A DNA stretch of 64,000 nucleotides from Pseudomonas sp. ML2-2023-3 (GCF_037055275.1 NZ_CP146343.1:1584501-1648500); one strand, 5' to 3'; counted from the stretch's first letter, positions 26,982 through 39,886 are shown. Made by a program: numbers and translations. The notes: generated from the letters alone by a model not told the origin.

Positions 26982-27116
26982 CTATGTGACCTTAAGTAGG
27001 GCGGCTGGTCGGGCGTGATCCAGGTGTTCCTGAGTGACTTCCCGGCACAAGAATGTGCAGCCAGCAAAGCAAAGCAAAATCGTTTAAAAAAGGGTGCTGG
27101 AATCGGTCTGGCAGCG

Positions 27117-27482
27117 TTATTGGCTGTCAAAGGCATTCCGTAGCCAGTTCAATTGGGGTGTTGCGCTGTCCATTGTCACCACGTCAAACCGGCACGGGTG
27201 ATCGGCCCAGCGTGCCTGGCGCTGCAAACAATGCTGGGCGGCAAGTATCAGCTTTTGACGCTTGCGTGCGTCAATGCTGGCCAGTGCGCCACCCCATTGC
27301 GCGTGTTGTCGGTAACGAACTTCGACGAATACTACTGTATCGCCGTCAAGCATGACCAGATCCAGCTCGCCGCGCTTGCATGACCAGTTTTGCGCCAGCA
27401 GGCGCAAACCCTGTTGCTCAAGATGCCGTAGCGCCATGCGCTCGGCATCCTTGCCAATGTCTTGGCTTGAGCGCTCGGGCAT
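27117..27482 (-). CDS. yraN: YraN family (UPF0102) endonuclease-like protein
   Basis: 121 residues. The restriction-endonuclease-like core shows G..AE..A..HL (GKDAERMALRHLEQQG), then the RGELDLVMLDGDTVVFVEVRYR motif with Glu, Asp and Glu-Val-Arg in the nuclease order (E-x-D...ExK variant with EVR). The biochemical role is not established. The ATG at 27482 shares its A with the lpoA stop (TGATG), so the genes are coupled; a longer frame to 27536 overlaps lpoA and is not used. Confidence 0.9.
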   Translation of the reverse strand: MPERSSQDIGKDAERMALRHLEQQGLRLLAQNWSCKRGELDLVMLDGDTVVFVEVRYRQHAQWGGALASIDARKRQKLILAAQHCLQRQARWADHPCRFDVVTMDSATPQLNWLRNAFDSQ

Positions 27483-29254
27483 CAGTTTGGGGTAGCAGGC
27501 AGGCGTTGAGGCTGGCCATTGACGAACTCGGCCCACGGCAGCTGACGCTCGACACGCTGTGCCGGGCTCATGCTCAGGCTGCCGGACAAGCCGTCAATCC
27601 GGGTGTCGGGCAGTGCTTTCAACTGACCCAGGCTCGGTGCCAGGCGATAGGCGTCGATGCCCATCGCGTACAGGCGCCCCAGGCTGCCACCCGCTTGTGG
27701 CCATTGTGCGGTGACTTGTTGGCGCAGCGGGTTGGTTGTATCGAGCAACCAGGGTGTTTCACAAAAACGGATGCCGTTCATGTCGTTGTACTGGTTCTGG
27801 TCGCCACTGGCGCTGAATACATGGGAGGTCGCGTAAACCGGGAGGTCGCCGGCGTACTGGTAGTTCAGGGTCGGTTTGATCTGCTGTGCCTGCTGAGGGG
27901 TCGCGGCCAGGAAGATGAACTCCATGTCCTGGCGGCGCGTCGGTTGTGCAGAACCGCCGCCTTTGCGCAATTGCACCAGGTCTGCGACTTGCTGGGCCAG
28001 TGCTACGGGCTTGTCGATGTGTTCCGTGCCGACAATGGTGCCGCCGTGTGCTTCCCACTCCTGGCGGAATGCCTTGAGCACCCGGTCGCCCCATTCGCCG
28101 ACTGGCACCATGGCGCCAGCACGGGTCAGGCCGTCGGCGCGTGCGCGTCGTGCCACTTCGCGGGCTTCATCTTCCGCTGCCAGACCAAACTGGAACAGTT
28201 GCGCCGGGCCTTGAGCGCCCTCGTTATAGTTCAGGGCCAGCGTCGTGATCGGTAATTGCGGGCGAGCACTGAGTTGTTTGACCAGGTTTTTTTCCAGTGG
28301 TCCAACGACCAGTTGCACGCCGTCGGCTTGTGCCTGGCGATAGAACTCGTCCAGGGACGTCAGGCGCGAGCTGTTGTAGAACTGAATGCTTGGCGGGTTT
28401 TGCCCTGCTTGCTGGGCCTGATAGTGCGCAGCCATAAAGCCGTCGCGCAGTGCTTTGCTCACGGAGGCCAACTGGCCGTCCTGCGGCAGTAGCAAGGCAA
28501 TTTTGGTCAGGGGTTGGCTGGCCAGTTCCTTGAGCTTGATCAGGGGTGCTGGCAACTGGATGGCGGCAGGGTGAGCTGGGTTCTGCGCGCGCCACTGATC
28601 AATGGCGTTCTGCTGATCCTGCAGGGTGCCCGCGCTCTTGACGGCCAGGGCCAGGGACATCCAGCCGCCCAGCACGTCGTTGTTTTGCGCGTGCAACTGA
28701 TCGACCGGCAAGGCGGCCACTAGTGCCCAAATAGCTTCATTGTTGCTATTGGCAGCGTCGCCGGTCAGGTTCGGGCTCATTGCTGTACGTTCGCGTGCGG
28801 CCGCTAGCGTTTGGCCGTCAGCTTCGAGGGCAAGGGCATGGACGGTATGCGTGCGCACCTGCAGGTCGGCTGGCAGCTGGCCCAGGATCGACAGGCTTGG
28901 GTGGTTCAAGGCGGCCAGCGCGGACTTGTGGTCATTGCGGCTCATCGCCAGCTCGGCTGCCAGCGTGCTGGCAAACACTTGCTGGGCAGGCTTGAGTTGA
29001 TCCATTGGCACCAGAGCCAAAATTTGTGCTGCACGCGCAGTATTCTGCTGGCGCTGGGCGAGGTCGGCTGCCGAAAGGCGCAACAGGGCGGCCTTTTCCG
29101 GATTGGTGGTTTCGGATGCCTGCTGGAGCAACTGCTCGAGACTGGCGTCCGGGGTCCGTGGAAGTTCGCCAAGGCTGGACGAGGGCGAGCTGGCGCAAGC
29201 CGCCAACAGGGCAGCGAGGCAGAGGGCAGTGAACAGCCGCAGGCAAGCGATCAT
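27482..29254 (-). CDS. lpoA: Penicillin-binding protein activator LpoA
   Basis: 590 residues. Signal with lipobox LLAACASS (Cys about 20). N-terminal TPR-like helical half (repeated Ala/Leu helices, e.g. AALLRLSAADLAQRQ) and C-terminal periplasmic-binding-like half (KIALLLPQDGQLASVSKALRDG, VVGPLEKNLV). LpoA reaches from the outer membrane to activate PBP1a. The ATG at 29254 follows AGGAAC; the longer frame start at 29278 would extend ahead of the signal. Divergent from rsmI, the conserved arrangement. Confidence 0.94.
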   Translation of the reverse strand: MIACLRLFTALCLAALLAACASSPSSSLGELPRTPDASLEQLLQQASETTNPEKAALLRLSAADLAQRQQNTARAAQILALVPMDQLKPAQQVFASTLAAELAMSRNDHKSALAALNHPSLSILGQLPADLQVRTHTVHALALEADGQTLAAARERTAMSPNLTGDAANSNNEAIWALVAALPVDQLHAQNNDVLGGWMSLALAVKSAGTLQDQQNAIDQWRAQNPAHPAAIQLPAPLIKLKELASQPLTKIALLLPQDGQLASVSKALRDGFMAAHYQAQQAGQNPPSIQFYNSSRLTSLDEFYRQAQADGVQLVVGPLEKNLVKQLSARPQLPITTLALNYNEGAQGPAQLFQFGLAAEDEAREVARRARADGLTRAGAMVPVGEWGDRVLKAFRQEWEAHGGTIVGTEHIDKPVALAQQVADLVQLRKGGGSAQPTRRQDMEFIFLAATPQQAQQIKPTLNYQYAGDLPVYATSHVFSASGDQNQYNDMNGIRFCETPWLLDTTNPLRQQVTAQWPQAGGSLGRLYAMGIDAYRLAPSLGQLKALPDTRIDGLSGSLSMSPAQRVERQLPWAEFVNGQPQRLPATPN

Positions 29255-29471
29255 GTAGTGTTCCTGATACTCGATCAAATGAGTGGGGAAGTGTACCCAA
29301 GCACTGGCCGGGGCGCGATGTTAGAGGCAATAAAGCCTGAATTTAGATGTGATCTGTACGTTGTGCAGGTGAAAGTTTGCCTGCATGGCGTTCTGCGGCC
29401 TGCAGGGTGGGTGCGTTCAAGAGGGCTCTACGCGCTACAATGGCGCCTTTAACTCTTATGAGGTGTGCGTT

Positions 29472-30344
29472 TTGACTGCTCCAGGTGATTTGAATTCCGT
29501 TCTTGGCTCACTTTATGTGGTGGCCACGCCCATCGGTAACCTGGACGACATCAGTGCGCGTGCGCTCAAGGTATTGCGTGACGTGTCACTGATTGCGGCC
29601 GAAGACACGCGCCACTCCCTGCGCCTGCTGCAGCATTTTGGTATTTCAACGCCGCTGGGCGCCTGTCACGAGCACAACGAACGTGATGAGGGCAGCCGCT
29701 TTATCCAGCGTTTGCTGGCCGGTGAAGATGTTGCACTGATTTCTGATGCGGGTACGCCGCTGATCTCCGACCCGGGCTATCACCTGGTGCGTCAGGCGCG
29801 AGCGGCGGGGGTCAAGGTTGTGCCTGTACCGGGTGCCTGCGCCTTGATCGCGGCCCTGTCTGCGGCAGGGCTGCCTTCTGATCGCTTTATTTTCGAAGGG
29901 TTCCTGCCTGCCAAGGCTGTTGGACGTCGTTCGCGTCTGGAGTTGCTGAAGGAAGAACCTCGCACGCTGATCTTTTACGAAGCGCCGCACCGCATTCTTG
30001 AGTGCCTGCAAGATCTTGAGCTGGTATTCGGGCCAGAGCGCCCGGCATTGCTGGCGCGCGAGTTGACTAAAACGTTCGAAACACTCAAGGGTTTGCCCCT
30101 GTCCGAGTTGCGTGCATTTGTTGAAGGCGACACTAATCAGCAGCGCGGCGAGTGCGTAGTTCTGGTTGCCGGCTGGACTGCGCCAGAAACAGATGAAGTG
30201 GTCAGTAGCGAGGCGATGCGTATTCTCGACTTGCTGCTTAAAGAAATGCCACTCAAGCGTGCGGCTGCACTTGCCGCTGAAATAACCGGTGAACGCAAAA
30301 ACGTCTTGTACCAAGTTGCACTTGAAAAGCAGAAGGCGGAGTAA
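29472..30344 (+). CDS. rsmI: 16S rRNA 2'-O-methyltransferase RsmI (C1402)
   Basis: 290 residues of the tetrapyrrole methylase fold: LYVVATPIGNLDDIS start, AEDTRHS, SDAGTPLISDPGY and FYEAPHR motifs. With RsmH it forms m4Cm1402 in the decoding site; rsmH lies 1.3 kb downstream in this window. The start is TTG 29472, 8 bases after GAGG at 29460-29463, giving the usual MTAPGDLN N-terminus; the longer frame from 29385 has no support. Confidence 0.95.
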   Translation: MTAPGDLNSVLGSLYVVATPIGNLDDISARALKVLRDVSLIAAEDTRHSLRLLQHFGISTPLGACHEHNERDEGSRFIQRLLAGEDVALISDAGTPLISDPGYHLVRQARAAGVKVVPVPGACALIAALSAAGLPSDRFIFEGFLPAKAVGRRSRLELLKEEPRTLIFYEAPHRILECLQDLELVFGPERPALLARELTKTFETLKGLPLSELRAFVEGDTNQQRGECVVLVAGWTAPETDEVVSSEAMRILDLLLKEMPLKRAAALAAEITGERKNVLYQVALEKQKAE

Positions 30345-30430
30345 CAATTGATATCGAATGATGGCGTTTTGATGTCTTTGTATGTATTGCCCCGTGACTA
30401 AAGGCCGCAACTCAGGCAATTCAACCTGCC

Positions 30431-30469
30431 TTGCGGCGTTTAACGCTTGTTCTATACGCTCTGTACAGT
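30431..30469 (+). promoter_or_regulatory. Candidate rnpB promoter
   Basis: TTGCGG (30431-30436) with TATACG (30453-30458), or TTAACG with TACAGT (30464-30469), just upstream of the RNase P RNA. The exact pair is unclear. The remaining 30345-30430 shows no gene. Confidence 0.3.
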
Positions 30470-30483
30470 TAATCTTCGCGCCG

Positions 30484-30836
30484 GAGAGTCGATTGGACAG
30501 TCGCTGCCCTCTATGAGAATTAGGGGGGGAGGAAAGTCCGGGCTCCATAGGGCGAAGTGCCAGGTAATGCCTGGGAGGCGTGAGCCTACGGAAAGTGCCA
30601 CAGAAAATAACCGCCTAAGCGCTTCGGCGCCGGTAAGGGTGAAAAGGTGCGGTAAGAGCGCACCGCACGACTGGCAACAGTTCGTGGCTAGGTAAACCCC
30701 ACTTGGAGCAAGACCAAATAGGGTCCCAAGGCGTGGCCCGCGCTGGGACCGGGTAGGTTGCTAAAGATGTCCAGTGATGGCCATCGTAGACGAATGACTG
30801 TTCACGACAGAACCCGGCTTACAGATCGACTCTCCA
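30484..30836 (+). ncRNA. rnpB: RNase P RNA (type A)
   Basis: About 353 bases. The 5' end GGAGAGTCGAT pairs with the 3' end ATCGACTCTCC (helix P1), and the conserved cores GAGGAAAGTCCGGGC and ACAGAA...CCGGCTTACAG are intact, as is the AAGGGTGAAAAGGTGCGGTAAGAGCGCACC segment (in pieces). This ribozyme matures tRNA 5' ends with the RnpA protein. A T7 tract (30840-30846) directly follows helix P1 and is the likely terminator. Confidence 0.98.
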
Positions 30837-31091
30837 CCTTTTTTTCTCTTCTGCTTGCCCTGCAAGCAGATTGCTACACTCGCAATCGGTTTATCCCCCG
30901 CTATTTTTCGTAAGACAATTTTCCGACGTAATGCAGAAAAGTTCTTGCTCTTAACAAACTACTTTAAGTTTGAAGTCCAGGGCTTTGAATTTGCAGCGCG
31001 TCGCTAGTCAAAATACCTCTCCGCTTACTGTTCTACGTCTATTTACCCTCCTAAATCTCAGTTATGTAAGGCTTTTCCTGTGGGCCGCTCC
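30837..31091 (+). other. Intergenic region before the mra promoter
   Basis: AT-rich stretch with no credible reading frame on either strand. Beyond the T-run ending rnpB I see no clear hairpin or repeat. It may contain further promoter elements for the dcw cluster. Confidence 0.5.
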
Positions 31092-31121
31092 TTGACGGTG
31101 TGGTGGGCGCATTCCTATAGT
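31092..31121 (+). promoter_or_regulatory. Pmra promoter of the mra/dcw cluster
   Basis: TTGACG (31092-31097) and TATAGT (31116-31121) separated by 18 bases. Predicted start about 31128, immediately before the MraZ boxes. Confidence 0.65.
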
Positions 31122-31129
31122 GTGCATAA

Positions 31130-31158
31130 GTGGTGGAAAGTGGCATAAAGTGGGTTTT
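31130..31158 (+). promoter_or_regulatory. MraZ operator (three GTGG direct repeats)
   Basis: GTGGTGGAAA, GTGGCATAAA and GTGGGTTTT follow each other with 10-base spacing, one per helical turn. MraZ of other bacteria binds such GTGG(G) repeats between the promoter and its own gene and represses the cluster. Confidence 0.75.
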
Positions 31159-31194
31159 CTAGACGTAAAACGCTAATATTTGGAGATGCGATCA

Positions 31195-31650
31195 GTGTTT
31201 CGCGGAGCCAACGCAATCAGTCTCGATGCAAAGGGCCGTCTCGCAATGCCGAGCCGGTACCGTGACGAGCTGATTTCGCGAAGTTCCGGGCAGCTGATCG
31301 TGACCATTGATGCGGTAGATCCCTGCTTATGTGTGTACCCGCTGGATGAGTGGGAATTGATTGAAACCAAGCTTCGGGCGCTGCCTTCGTTGCGTGAAGA
31401 AAACCGCCGTTTGCAACGTCTGTTGATTGGTAACGCCGTCGATCTTGAGCTCGATGGCAGTGGTCGTTTTCTGGTGCCGCCACGTTTGCGTGAATATGCC
31501 AAGTTGGATAAGCGCGCGATGTTGGTAGGCCAGCTAAACAAGTTTCAACTGTGGGACGAGGATGCTTGGGAAGCTGTTTCTGCCGCTGACCTTGCAGCCA
31601 TTCAACAACCGGGCGCGATGCCTGACGAACTGCGTGATTTAATCCTGTGA
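31195..31650 (+). CDS. mraZ: Transcriptional regulator MraZ
   Basis: 151 residues, two AbrB-like MraZ halves: [23 protein letters not shown] at the N-terminus and the second DxxGR motif ([18 protein letters not shown]) in the centre. It forms ring-shaped oligomers and represses its own cluster. The start is GTG at 31195, giving the family's MFRG beginning, with GGAG 9 bases upstream; in-frame ATG 31186 and TTG 31180 are less fitting. The stop overlaps rsmH. Confidence 0.95.
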   Translation: MFRGANAISLDAKGRLAMPSRYRDELISRSSGQLIVTIDAVDPCLCVYPLDEWELIETKLRALPSLREENRRLQRLLIGNAVDLELDGSGRFLVPPRLREYAKLDKRAMLVGQLNKFQLWDEDAWEAVSAADLAAIQQPGAMPDELRDLIL

Positions 31651-32590
31651 CTATAGATAGCGGCTTCAACCACATCACCGTACTGCTTGACGAAGCCGTA
31701 GAGGCTCTCGCCGTACGTCCTGATGGATGCTATCTGGATGGCACCTTCGGTCGCGGCGGACATAGCCGCCTGATACTCCAGAAGCTGGGCCCCGAGGGGC
31801 AATTGCTCGGGTTCGATAAAGATCCACAGGCGATTGCCACAGGGCAAGCGCTAGCGGCCGAAGACGGCCGCTTTGTTATTGTGCAGCGTAGTTTTGCTGA
31901 AATGGGATCCGAAATTGCCGATCGTGGTCTGGCCGGCAAGGTCGACGGTGTACTGCTCGACCTGGGCGTGTCTTCGCCTCAGCTTGATGATCCGGAGCGC
32001 GGTTTCAGCTTCATGAATGACGGCCCGCTGGACATGCGTATGGACCCGGACCGCGGCATCAGCGCTGCCGAGTTCGTCAACACGGCATCCCAGGAAGAAA
32101 TTGCCCGCGTATTCAAGGAATATGGCGAAGAGCGCTTTTCCGGTCGTATGGCTCGCGCGGTGGTAGAGCGTCGAGACATCAAGCCGTTTGAGCGCACCGG
32201 TGATCTGGCTGAAGTCTTGAAAGTGGCCAATCCGGCCTGGGAAAAGGGCAAGCACCCTGCAACCCGTACCTTCCAGGGTTTGCGTATTCACGTGAACAAC
32301 GAACTGGGTGACCTTGAGGCTGGCCTTGAGGCTGCATTGGAGTCCCTGGCAATCGGCGGCCGTCTGGTGGTGATCAGCTTTCACTCCCTGGAAGACCGTA
32401 TCGTCAAATTGTTCATGCGCAAACTGGTCAAGGGCGAGCCTGACAACCTGCCGCGCGGCTTGCCCGTTCAGCACGTCGCTTTTGTTCCGAAAATCAAAAT
32501 TCACGGCAAGGCCCAGACCGCGTCCGATGCCGAACTCAAAGCTAATCCACGTTCGCGCAGCGCTGTAATGCGCGTCGCGGAGAAGCTTCG

Positions 32591-32594
<4 letters not shown>
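31647..32594 (+). CDS. rsmH: 16S rRNA m4C1402 methyltransferase RsmH (MraW)
   Basis: 315 residues. The [13 protein letters not shown] start, [17 protein letters not shown] motif, [18 protein letters not shown] and [14 protein letters not shown] are the RsmH blocks. Acts with RsmI on C1402. GTG start within the mraZ stop (GTGA); its own stop overlaps the ftsL TTG. Confidence 0.97.
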
Positions 32595-34628
<2,034 letters not shown>

Positions 34629-34629
<1 letters not shown>

Positions 34630-36092
34630 TGTCCCTGAGCCTGAACAAGATTTTTCCTCACGCCGGCCACGATCTGCTGATTCGTGAATTGACTCTCGAC
34701 AGTCGCAATGTGCGCGCAGGTGATCTGTTCCTTGCGGTACCCGGCGGCAAGCTCGATGGTCGTGAACATATCGCTGACGCGTTGAAGCGCGGCGCAGCTG
34801 CCGTTGCCTATGAAGTAGAGGGGGCAGATGTACTGCCAATCACTTCGGTTCCACTGATTCCGGTCAAAGGTCTGGCGGCTCAGCTATCTGATATCGCCGG
34901 GCGCTTTTATGGTGAGCCGAGCCGTCACCTCAATCTGGTTGGCGTGACCGGCACCAACGGTAAAACCAGCGTCACCCAGTTGGTCGCGCAAGCACTGGAC
35001 CTGCTGGGCCAGCACTGCGGCATCGTCGGTACGCTGGGCACGGGCTTTTATGGCGCGCTGCAAAGCGGTCGCCACACCACGCCAGACCCTATTGCCGTAC
35101 AGGCCATGTTGGCCGACCTGAAAAAGGCCGGTGCCAAGGCTGTCGCGATGGAAGTTTCCTCCCATGGCCTGGATCAGGGGCGTGTCAGCGCATTGGCGTT
35201 CGACGTTGCCGTGCTGACCAACCTGTCCCGTGATCACCTGGATTACCACGGCACGATGGAGGCTTATGCCGCTGCCAAGGCCAAGCTGTTTGCCTGGTCG
35301 GACCTGCGTTGCCGCGTACTGAACCTGGATGATGAGTTCGGTCGCCAGCTGGCCGCTGAAAAGCACGGTTCGCGCCTGATCACGTATAGCCTTGAAGACA
35401 GCAGTGCCACGCTGTATTGCCGCGATGCGACCTTCGATGACGACGGCGTTCGTGCCACCGTGGTCACGGCTCAAGGCGAGCACCTTCTGCGCAGTTCCTT
35501 GCTCGGGCGCTTCAACCTGAGCAACGTACTGGCCGCTGTAGGTGCCTTGCTGGGTCTGGATTACGCGCTGGATGAAATTCTGGCCGTGCTGCCGAAACTT
35601 GAAGGTCCGGTCGGGCGCATGCAGCGCCTGGGCGGCGGTACCAAACCGCTGGTGGTGGTCGACTACGCCCATACCCCGGATGCTCTGGAAAAAGTATTGC
35701 TGGCTCTGCGCCCACACGCCAAAGGCAAATTGCTGTGCCTGTTCGGCTGCGGCGGCGATCGCGATCGCGGCAAGCGTCCATTGATGGCGCAAGTGGTTGA
35801 GCGTCTGGCTGACGGTGTGTTGGTCACAGACGACAACCCGCGCTCAGAAGCGCCCGCGCAGATCTTTGATGACATTCGTGTTGGTTTTACCGCGCCACAA
35901 AGCGTCACCTTTGTCGCTGGTCGCGGTGATGCCATTGCTCAATTGATCGCCGCTGCCAGCGCCGAAGACGTGATCGTGCTGGCCGGTAAAGGCCATGAGG
36001 ACTATCAGGAAATCAACGGCGAACGCCATGATTTTTCTGACCTGGTAGAAGCCGAAAAAGCCCTGAATACCTGGGAGGCTGCCCATGCTTAA
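34629..36092 (+). CDS. murE: UDP-MurNAc-tripeptide synthetase MurE
   Basis: 487 residues of the Mur ligase family. ATP loop GVTGTNGKTSV, central domain with NLSRDHLDYHG, and the DDNPR motif that marks meso-diaminopimelate specificity over lysine. Adds the third amino acid to the peptidoglycan stem. Overlaps murF by 8 bases. Confidence 0.97.
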
Positions 36093-37452
36093 GCCTCTGT
36101 TGCTGAGTGAAGTGGCTGCTGCCCTGCAGGGGCGACTGGTTGAAGCGGACTGCCGCTTCAATGGCGTCAGCATCGACAGTCGTGCAATTACCAAGGGGCA
36201 GCTATTTATTGCCCTGACCGGTCCACGCTTTGATGGTCACGATTATTTAAATGAAGTGGCTGCCAAGGGCGCCGTTGCCGCCCTGGTCGAGCGCGAAGTG
36301 CCTGAGTCGGCACTGCCTCAGTTGGTGGTCAAAGACACGCGAGAAGCGCTGGGTCAGTTGGGCGCGCTCAATCGTGCCGGCTTTGACAAACCGGTTGCGG
36401 CCATTACCGGCTCCAGTGGCAAGACCACCGTTAAGGAAATGCTCGCCTGCATTCTGCGTACCCGTGGTCCGGTACTGGCGACCAAAGGTAACCTGAACAA
36501 CGATCTGGGCGTGCCGCTGACGCTGCTTGAACTGAGCACCGAACATACGGCTGCAGTCATTGAGCTGGGCGCTTCGCGTGTTGGCGAAATCGCCTACAGC
36601 GTGGCCTTGACCAAACCTCATGTCGCCGTGCTCAACAATGCCGGCACAGCCCATGTGGGCGAGTTTGGCGGTCCGGAAAAAATCGTTGAAGCCAAGGGCG
36701 AGATCATTGAAGGCCTGGATGCTGACGGCATCGCTGTTCTGAACCTGGATGACAAGGCATTCGCCATCTGGAAGAACCGTGCAGCGGGGCGCAAAGTGCT
36801 GAGCTTTGCCCTGGAAAACCCCCAGGCCGACTTCCATGCCAGCGATCTGACCCGTGACCCACGGGGGTGCCCGGGCTTCAAGTTGCACAGTCCGCTGGGT
36901 GTCGAACCGGTTCAACTCAACCTGCTGGGCAACCATAACGTGGCCAACGCATTGGCGGCCGCAGCGGCTGCCCATGCCCTGGGTGTCTCGTTGTTTGGCA
37001 TCAAAACCGGCCTTGAAGCCGTGTTGCCGGTCAAAGGTCGCGCGGTTGCGCAACTGACCGCTGATGGCCTGCGAATTATTGATGACACTTACAACGCAAA
37101 CCCCACCTCAATGTGCGCTGCCGTTGATATACTCGCCGCCTTTTCCGGTCGCACCGTCCTGGTGCTCGGAGATATTGGCGAACTGGGTGAGTGGGCGGAG
37201 CAAGGACATCGTGAAGTAGGCGCTTATGCCGCCGACAAAGTTTCAGCGCTCTATGCGGTGGGACCCATGATGGCTCATGCCGTCACAGCATTTGGACACC
37301 AGGCTCGTCACTTCGCCAATCAGGCTGACCTGATCAAGGCGCTTCGCGCTGAGCACGAAACAAACACCACTATTTTGATCAAGGGCTCGCGCAGCGCTGC
37401 GATGGAAAACGTCGTTGCGGCTTTGTGCGGTTCCAGCGGGGAGAAACATTAA
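36085..37452 (+). CDS. murF: UDP-MurNAc-pentapeptide synthetase MurF
   Basis: 455 residues. ATP loop [26 protein letters not shown] and [11 protein letters not shown] motifs. Adds D-Ala-D-Ala to the tripeptide precursor, completing the pentapeptide. Stop overlaps the mraY start (TAATG). Confidence 0.97.
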   Translation: MLKPLLLSEVAAALQGRLVEADCRFNGVSIDSRAITKGQLFIALTGPRFDGHDYLNEVAAKGAVAALVEREVPESALPQLVVKDTREALGQLGALNRAGFDKPVAAITGSSGKTTVKEMLACILRTRGPVLATKGNLNNDLGVPLTLLELSTEHTAAVIELGASRVGEIAYSVALTKPHVAVLNNAGTAHVGEFGGPEKIVEAKGEIIEGLDADGIAVLNLDDKAFAIWKNRAAGRKVLSFALENPQADFHASDLTRDPRGCPGFKLHSPLGVEPVQLNLLGNHNVANALAAAAAAHALGVSLFGIKTGLEAVLPVKGRAVAQLTADGLRIIDDTYNANPTSMCAAVDILAAFSGRTVLVLGDIGELGEWAEQGHREVGAYAADKVSALYAVGPMMAHAVTAFGHQARHFANQADLIKALRAEHETNTTILIKGSRSAAMENVVAALCGSSGEKH

Positions 37453-38534
37453 TGCTGCTGCTGCTAGCGGAGTATCTGCAACAGTTCTACAAAGGCTTCG
37501 CGGTCTTCCAGTACCTGTCCCTGCGGGGGATTTTCGGGGTGCTGACCGCGCTGACCTTGTCGCTGTGCCTGGGGCCGTGGATGATCCGCACCCTGCAAAA
37601 CCGTCAGATCGGCCAATCGGTCCGTAACGACGGCCCGCAATCCCATTTGTCCAAATCCGGCACCCCGACCATGGGTGGCGCGTTGATTCTGTCTGCGATC
37701 ACTGTCAGTACCCTGCTGTGGGCTGACCTGAGCAACCGTTATGTGTGGGTCGTGATGATCGTGACCCTGCTGTTCGGCGCCATTGGCTGGGTCGATGACT
37801 ATCGCAAGGTCATCGAGAAAAACTCCCGGGGCCTTCCGAGCCGCTGGAAGTATTTCTGGCAGTCGGTGTTTGGTCTGGGTGCAGCGATCTTCTTGTACGT
37901 GACGGCACCAAGCGCAGTCGAAACCACCCTGATCCTGCCTATCCTCAAGGACGCCAGTATCCCGCTGGGTATCGGCTTTGTTGTACTGACCTATTTCGTG
38001 ATCGTGGGGTCCAGCAACGCGGTCAACCTGACTGACGGCCTGGATGGCCTGGCGATCATGCCGACCGTGATGGTGGGCGGTGCGCTGGGTATCTTCTGCT
38101 ACCTGTCGGGCAACGTGAAATTTGCCGACTACCTGCTGATCCCGTATGTCCCGGGCGCCGGTGAGTTGATCGTATTCTGCGGTGCGCTGATTGGCGCCGG
38201 TCTCGGATTTCTGTGGTTCAACACCTACCCGGCACAAGTGTTCATGGGTGACGTCGGCGCACTGGCGCTGGGCGCGGCCCTGGGCACCATCGCGGTGATC
38301 GTGCGTCAGGAAATCGTGCTGTTCATCATGGGCGGTGTGTTCGTGATGGAAACCCTGTCCGTGGTGATCCAGGTAGCGTCCTTCAAGTTGACCGGCAAGC
38401 GGGTGTTCCGCATGGCGCCGATTCATCACCACTTTGAACTCAAGGGCTGGCCCGAGCCTCGCGTGATCGTCCGCTTCTGGATTATCACCGTGATCCTCGT
38501 GTTGATCGGTCTTGCCACGTTGAAGCTGAGGTAG
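37452..38534 (+). CDS. mraY: Phospho-MurNAc-pentapeptide transferase MraY
   Basis: 360 residues, same length as E. coli, with about ten helices. Motifs [31 protein letters not shown] and the HHHFE cluster ([13 protein letters not shown]) are intact. Transfers phospho-MurNAc-pentapeptide to undecaprenyl phosphate (lipid I). ATG 37452 is used instead of the upstream in-frame codon at 37425 that lies inside murF. Confidence 0.97.
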   Translation: MLLLLAEYLQQFYKGFAVFQYLSLRGIFGVLTALTLSLCLGPWMIRTLQNRQIGQSVRNDGPQSHLSKSGTPTMGGALILSAITVSTLLWADLSNRYVWVVMIVTLLFGAIGWVDDYRKVIEKNSRGLPSRWKYFWQSVFGLGAAIFLYVTAPSAVETTLILPILKDASIPLGIGFVVLTYFVIVGSSNAVNLTDGLDGLAIMPTVMVGGALGIFCYLSGNVKFADYLLIPYVPGAGELIVFCGALIGAGLGFLWFNTYPAQVFMGDVGALALGAALGTIAVIVRQEIVLFIMGGVFVMETLSVVIQVASFKLTGKRVFRMAPIHHHFELKGWPEPRVIVRFWIITVILVLIGLATLKLR

Positions 38535-38539
38535 AACCT

Positions 38540-39886
38540 GTGTCTCTGATCGCTTCTGACCACTTCCGCATCGTTGTCGGCCTCGGCAAGAGCGGCATGT
38601 CCCTGGTGCGCTTTCTAGCGCAGCGGGGCGTGTCGTTTGCCGTAGCTGACACGCGGGAAAATCCACCGGAGCTGGCCACGCTGCGCCGTGACTACCCGCA
38701 AGTGGAAGTGCGTTGTGGCGAACTGGATGTCGAATTCCTGTGCCGTGCCGACGAGCTTTACGTGAGCCCCGGCCTGGCACTGGCGACCCCGGCCCTGCAG
38801 GCAGCGGCGGCCCGTGGCGTGAAACTGTCGGGTGACATCGACCTGTTCGCGCGTAACGCAAAGGCGCCGATCGTTGCAATAAGCGGTTCCAACGCCAAAA
38901 GCACTGTGACCACGCTGGTCGGTGAGATGGCTGCGGCAGCCGGCAAGCGCGTGGCGGTCGGTGGCAACCTCGGCACGCCGGCCCTGGATCTTCTGAGCGA
39001 TGACATCGAGCTGTACGTGATGGAGCTGTCGAGCTTCCAGCTGGAAACCACCAACCAGCTGGGCGCTGAAGTGGCCACCGTGCTCAACGTCAGCGAAGAC
39101 CACATGGACCGCTACAGCGGCCTGCCTGCCTATCACCTGGCCAAGCACCGGATTTTCCGTGGTGCCAGGCAAGTGGTTGTCAATCGTCAGGACGCGTTGA
39201 CGCGCCCACTGATGAGTGAAGGTCAGCCGTGCTGGACCTTCGGCCTCAGTGCGCCGGATTTCAAGGCTTTTGGCCTGCGTGAAGAAAACGGCGAAAAATA
39301 CCTCGCCTTTGAATTTCAGAACCTGATGCCAGTTCGCGAACTGAAGGTGCGTGGCGCTCACAACCAGGCCAATGCACTCGCGGCATTGGCACTGGGTCAT
39401 GCCGTGGGCTTGCCGTTCGATGCCATGCTGGAAAGCCTGCGCAATTTCACCGGCCTTGAACACCGCTGCCAGTGGATCCGCGAGCTCGATGGCGTGAGCT
39501 ACTACAACGACTCCAAAGCCACCAACGTCGGTGCAGCACTGGCTGCCATCGATGGCTTGGGCATGGACATGGACGGCAAGCTGATCCTGATCGCTGGCGG
39601 TGACGGCAAGGGTGCCGACTTCAGCGGCCTGCGTGATTCGGTCGCCAAATACTGCCGTGCCGTCGTGCTGATGGGTCGTGATGCCGACTTGATCGCAGAG
39701 GCGGTGGGCGACTCGGTGCCACAAGTGCGGGTTAGTTCGCTCGACGAAGCGATCGAGCAAAGCCGTGCGCTGGCCCAGCCTGGCGATGCGGTACTGCTGT
39801 CGCCTGCCTGCGCCAGTTTTGACATGTTCAAGAACTATGAAGAGCGCGGCCAGTTGTTTGCCCGTGCCGTGGAGGTGCTGGCATGA
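38540..39886 (+). CDS. murD: UDP-MurNAc-L-Ala:D-Glu ligase MurD
   Basis: 448 residues. N-terminal UDP-binding motif VVGLGKSGMSLVRF, ATP loop AISGSNAKSTVTTL, EDHMDRY and YYNDSKATN. Adds D-glutamate. Note the ATP loop reads SNAKS where many MurD have TNGKS. GTG start 5 bases after mraY. Overlaps ftsW (ATGA). Confidence 0.96.
   Translation: MSLIASDHFRIVVGLGKSGMSLVRFLAQRGVSFAVADTRENPPELATLRRDYPQVEVRCGELDVEFLCRADELYVSPGLALATPALQAAAARGVKLSGDIDLFARNAKAPIVAISGSNAKSTVTTLVGEMAAAAGKRVAVGGNLGTPALDLLSDDIELYVMELSSFQLETTNQLGAEVATVLNVSEDHMDRYSGLPAYHLAKHRIFRGARQVVVNRQDALTRPLMSEGQPCWTFGLSAPDFKAFGLREENGEKYLAFEFQNLMPVRELKVRGAHNQANALAALALGHAVGLPFDAMLESLRNFTGLEHRCQWIRELDGVSYYNDSKATNVGAALAAIDGLGMDMDGKLILIAGGDGKGADFSGLRDSVAKYCRAVVLMGRDADLIAEAVGDSVPQVRVSSLDEAIEQSRALAQPGDAVLLSPACASFDMFKNYEERGQLFARAVEVLA

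Noticed and set aside
31130..31158. Short regular repeats as a CRISPR or tandem repeat
   Set aside because: Only three 10-base units with the GTGG core; position matches an MraZ operator.
36085..37452. Fusion or frameshift between murE, murF and mraY
   Set aside because: Overlaps of 1-8 bases are ordinary translational coupling in this cluster; every gene is full length.
37464..38879. 471-codon minus-strand frame over mraY and murD
   Set aside because: Shadow of mraY/murD; composition is dominated by Gln, His and Arg with no domain pattern.
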